Below, piece by piece: positions 62,701 through 64,000 of a stretch of DNA of 64,000 nt (position 1 is the stretch's first letter; the number at the start of each line of letters is the position of its first letter). Made by a program: the position numbers and the translations under genes. A model generated the notes under the pieces. That model was not told the origin of the DNA. It made no database searches and saw only the letters and a program-made list of their open reading frames with translations. Location of the stretch: positions 1-64,000 of the forward strand of contig JABSRP010000036.1 in assembly GCA_013215145.1 (NCBI GenBank), given 5' to 3'. The DNA is from Pseudobacteriovorax sp. Its GTDB lineage: Bacteria; Bdellovibrionota_B; Oligoflexia; Oligoflexales; Oligoflexaceae.

Positions 62701-64000
62701 CAAATAAAAGAGGTCGTCTATCCCATTCATATCAATAAGGCCGAAGGGTCTCTCATCAGTGACATCGATGGCAACACGTATCTAGATATCGCCTGCGGCT
62801 TTGGTTCGATGTTTTTTGGCCACAACCACCCTACGATTACTGAGAAAATGACATATACTTTAAGCAACGGGTATGCGATTGGGCCTCAAGCTGAACTAGC
62901 TGGCCCTGTTGCCGAGCGCATTGCAAAACAAATCGGACAGGAAAGAATTGGTTTTTGCAATACTGGTTCGGAAGCTGTCCTGGGAGCATTGAGAATTGCA
63001 CGAACTAAAACGGGAAGAAAAAAAGTAGTCTTTTTCAAGGGCGCCTATCATGGAATCTTTGATGAGGTTATCGCAACCTCCGGGCCTAAGGGTACCATTC
63101 CCGCTGCTCCAGGGATTGGTCGGAACTCTGTCTCAGAGTCCATAATACTTGACTATGGAACTACCGAAAGCCTCGAGTATATCAAAGACCATGCCTCTCA
63201 TATCGCTGCAATTCTTATAGAACCCGTTCAAAGTCGTAATCCCAAACTATTTCCCATTGAGTTTCTTAGAGAACTAAGGACCATATGTCGGTCGGAAGGG
63301 ATTACATATATTTTAGACGAGGTGATTACAGGTTTTCGGATCGCTAAGGACGGGATCAACGGTAAGTACGGATTGGATGCCGACCTAGTGTGCTATGGTA
63401 AGATTATCGGTGGCAGTTTACCTATAGGCTTGTTAACGGGAAATAAGGATCATATGGACCATCTAGACGGCGGTCATTGGGCTTACGGAGATACATCTGT
63501 TCCCGAAGTTGGTGTTACATTCTTTGCTGGTACCTTTGTGAGGCACCCTCTAACCCTTGCCGCTGTTGAAGGTGTATTAGATCTTTTCGACGAATCAGAT
63601 CATTGCGATACTGCCAATCAAAAAGCCGAAAAGTTTGTCAACAAACTCAATCAACTTTTCGATGAATTCCATATCGATTTTAAAATGGAACACTTTGGAT
63701 CTTTGATGTTCCTTAGAGTACCTGATACCTTTCTCGGTGAGGAATTATTTTCCGCTTGGTTAAAGTATCACGGTGTCTTTTCTCAGGCGGGAATTCCTTG
63801 CTTTATCAACAGTGCTCTTACTGACAAAGATGTGGAATCTCTAATCCACCGTTTCCAAAAAACGATTCAAGAGATGAACGCAGTGGAACTCTTACCCATC
63901 AAAGACGGAAAATCGCGAATTCCATCTAAAAGCCTAAATGATGGCCGTTTTTTGGCGATGACTCCTGAAGGCGAGCCTGCATGGTTCAAAGAAGATCCAG
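56785..64000 (+). CDS. PKS-NRPS megasynthase: hydrolase-A-PCP-KS-AT-ACP-aminotransferase (3' end outside window)
   Basis: An open frame of at least 2405 codons, in one frame on every line checked, running off the right edge. Domain order: alpha/beta hydrolase (1-275; FDLSGLGES, elbow GNCSGA with Cys as candidate nucleophile); A domain (about 290-760; LFTSGSTGKPK, HYGPSETH, YYKTGDIG, INGYRIEG, SSGKIDRKS); PCP with Ser807; KS (887-1310; Cys1055 in GTACSSS, His1191, His1230); AT (1360-1650; Ser1448 in GHSIGEY, HAFH at 1541, i.e. malonyl-type); ACP with Ser1754 in GLDSL; Gln-rich linker; class III aminotransferase (1966-2360; PLP Lys2206 in YGKIIGG). The tail PEGEPAWF usually precedes a C domain. 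No ketoreductase, so the beta-keto group should become a beta-amine. Confidence 0.93.
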   Translation, partial: MRESTHFFGKYSHLFGILTESAVNHSLPTIVLWNTGISTHCGPNRINVTLARTLAKLGFRVFRFDLSGLGESEHRRDGSTGQEKNNLDTLDALDYLRTADHGEKFVLIGNCSGAVDAHYAAARDSSVCGLLMVDGYVYPTSQYHVHYYRKRIFNLKRWKNFIERKKKDLTGDNPVDIFGGDYPDKDQTEAELRSVIDRGCKVRVFFTGGFEYKYTYFDQFFDMFPSIAKNDIELTVYPDADHLFTVVEHRRSYIEDVCQWVSNHWESHTSFDDKSLTNLKNDDSHNKDDSMLYRSAVVVNQENYSYKKLEELIAQTANLLESHGISAGDRIGIALPRGIHQIVSVLVCEKMNITYIPIDPSQPKDIIESLLSETSCKLIYGDLQSSKFLNLTTDQIIHHSNCYDPRMIDTDMDRYILFTSGSTGKPKSIALPSSVLDGLIDWQLSQFTEVPRTLLFSPLSFDVSYQELVTTIRAGGTIFPISESHRSDPVALLEFIEEHQINQLYLPFIALNLLCYTAMVKKSWPTSIKSVFTAGEQLVINDGIREFFRQTGARLSNHYGPSETHVVTAYMMPNDVDSWDDLPPIGKPLPGFDIELWPIESEDADETHEIVIGGHFVKGRYLDPALNQGRFLDKDGKRYYKTGDIGFRDKDDNFHFVSRIDHQLKINGYRIEGAAIESAVMSLQGITSAVVVKQKIGHEDILTVFYSGDHDHDLKSVRHELSKVFPKYSLPNRVTRLDEFSRTSSGKIDRKSLATYGIGKLSSTREILEDQSEISDDWTHSIISTIKDIAGIELLADDNIFHRGVSSVQAVKVALELCQRHSDTDLLSAIDLFQHPTPNALGQYLSQSKNTHTPLKASTTRFPQNETQKSSSTENGDVIPPETANSDIAIIGLSGRFPAADNPYVFYQNLLAQKESATAFDKTTIDPSHLDFLGDPRYVPRRGIISDADHFDHKLFGFNPKEAALIDPQHRVFLEEAYNCLIDARCVFQQNRNIGVFAACNTNSYLKKNILPNKSLVERYGDFQIMIAGDSDYLATRVAHRLNLEGPALTVGTACSSSLVAIIQAVNSLRQGQCQYALAGGVSITAPIHSGHFTEEGSIKSPDGFCRPFSKDAKGTYFSDGVGVVMLMPLSQAEKENRKIYGVIRGVGINNDGIDKVSYSSPSVKGQVDCIKQALEDASLSSDQVDFIECHGTGTHIGDPLEVEALRRAFSDSTTNRSPLIGSLKGNIGHLAAAAGVTGLIKASLSLYYRRLPASIHSRPVNPMLKLDSGCFRIPEETIDLGDKPVTAGVSSFGIGGTNSHIIVSSRGARVEQPRSANSFSLFSSSTDPKQKPRQTQLIVNGKYISHDISDNIERPKTALLFPGQGSQISGMGTEYYRNWPAFREKIELMNPIVKGLSGIRLDEIFQLDPTELQKTHNAQLAIFGFSYAIASSLEGCGLEFDIMVGHSIGEYAAAVIGGCLSLQHALEIVFHRGRLMQALPKGGMVALRTDKVLDLPSDIALAANNNEVEKVIAGPLDSLNQYVSFLEKRGIATRKLNTSHAFHSSMMQPMVEEFGSILKEKSFNKPNSEVISTLTGEPWSESPPDPTYWIDHAIKPVDFWRAVLNSDCEQFIEVGPGRALSQIIKRSRKSFSTFAIHDQSQTKSEWESLLTGISLLRSGGIIGNKFAYDEFNQASKNNIFEGYKFDRAKCWFDPIKPKEAPKINQTTQLQVATNMKELKDFRSEITEILFDSSGIQVTPNQYSRYFIEVGLDSLFLTQLAVSLRNHFKCDISFRGLSDEYPTVDALNEYIQKQAPQYIETSPDPVTTTETNKVATITPSEETALASTIPATFQTRMPHNSGHTSIHSIVQQQIQLMQQQLSLLQGEPVQAEPAQTDQESQVSQETQQANHSGLRVVTQSDAPKTEHVSPSGKRFGPMPKILNRNPLINDPQKQAFEVFAKVYNAKTQLSKQATQEQRFAHADPRTVSGFHKQIKEVVYPIHINKAEGSLISDIDGNTYLDIACGFGSMFFGHNHPTITEKMTYTLSNGYAIGPQAELAGPVAERIAKQIGQERIGFCNTGSEAVLGALRIARTKTGRKKVVFFKGAYHGIFDEVIATSGPKGTIPAAPGIGRNSVSESIILDYGTTESLEYIKDHASHIAAILIEPVQSRNPKLFPIEFLRELRTICRSEGITYILDEVITGFRIAKDGINGKYGLDADLVCYGKIIGGSLPIGLLTGNKDHMDHLDGGHWAYGDTSVPEVGVTFFAGTFVRHPLTLAAVEGVLDLFDESDHCDTANQKAEKFVNKLNQLFDEFHIDFKMEHFGSLMFLRVPDTFLGEELFSAWLKYHGVFSQAGIPCFINSALTDKDVESLIHRFQKTIQEMNAVELLPIKDGKSRIPSKSLNDGRFLAMTPEGEPAWFKEDP

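Noticed and set aside
36000..64000. Exosortase (XrtA) gene or PEP-CTERM proteins in the EPS locus
   Set aside because: No exosortase-like membrane protein or PEP-CTERM tail was seen in the window, despite the hydrolase resemblance.

Overview
The window comes from a Gram-negative (diderm) bacterium. Evidence is the many lipobox lipoproteins, a GumB/Wza-type exporter with a Wzx/Wzy-type polysaccharide locus, a monofunctional peptidoglycan glycosyltransferase, a lipoprotein pullulanase and a di-haem cytochrome c peroxidase. Gene content and the mix of GTG/TTG/ATG starts would fit a deltaproteobacterial or Bdellovibrionota (Oligoflexia-like) lineage, but no marker here fixes the taxon, so this is a weak guess.

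Left edge (1-7.4 kb): a visibly AT-richer block holds an RND exporter whose N-terminus is cut by an in-frame stop, a fused double ketosynthase (catalytic KS plus degenerate KS), a 25-codon gene remnant and an IS1380-type insertion sequence. The block ends at the 3' side of a tRNA-Arg(TCG) gene, whose trailer carries a tandem repeat. This looks like an acquired segment next to a tRNA.

Middle (7.5-35.9 kb): mostly ordinary chromosomal genes. They include a TetR regulator, an RRM RNA-binding protein with a structured leader, a rhomboid protease, a DUF1295 protein, a PPP-like phosphatase, GT51, dihydroorotase, a MauG/CcpA-type peroxidase, a short asparaginase-like protein, PrmA, a pullulanase, a DsbA-like protein, a SlyD-like PPIase, a HAD-UbiA fusion, YcgN, ArfB and a sensor kinase. 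Two paralogous exported proteins of unknown function (25.1 and 30.0 kb) flank the SlyD/UbiA/glycosidase-like genes.

Polysaccharide locus (36-51 kb): an FG-GAP lipoprotein, two GT4 glycosyltransferases, a carboxypeptidase-regulatory-domain lipoprotein, a deacetylase-fold lipoprotein without catalytic residues, a Wzx flippase, a TPR/beta-barrel outer-membrane protein, a GT2-GT26 fusion, a short Wza/GumB-like exporter, a Wzc/GumC-like co-polymerase with a dead kinase domain, a Wzy polymerase and a 57-residue membrane protein. Together they look like a complete synthesis, polymerisation and export route for a surface or secreted polysaccharide.

Right edge (51.3 kb to the end): an NRPS (C-PCP-C-A-PCP, with a glycine-like A-domain code), a small alpha/beta hydrolase, and a giant open-ended gene coding for hydrolase-A-PCP-KS-AT-ACP-aminotransferase. 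The three are translationally coupled. The two hydrolases and the adjoining ligase/carrier pair resemble, from memory, the hydrolase 1/hydrolase 2/acyl ligase/ACP set known from exosortase-linked EPS loci, here fused into a PKS-NRPS assembly line beside an EPS locus. This is the most unusual feature of the window.
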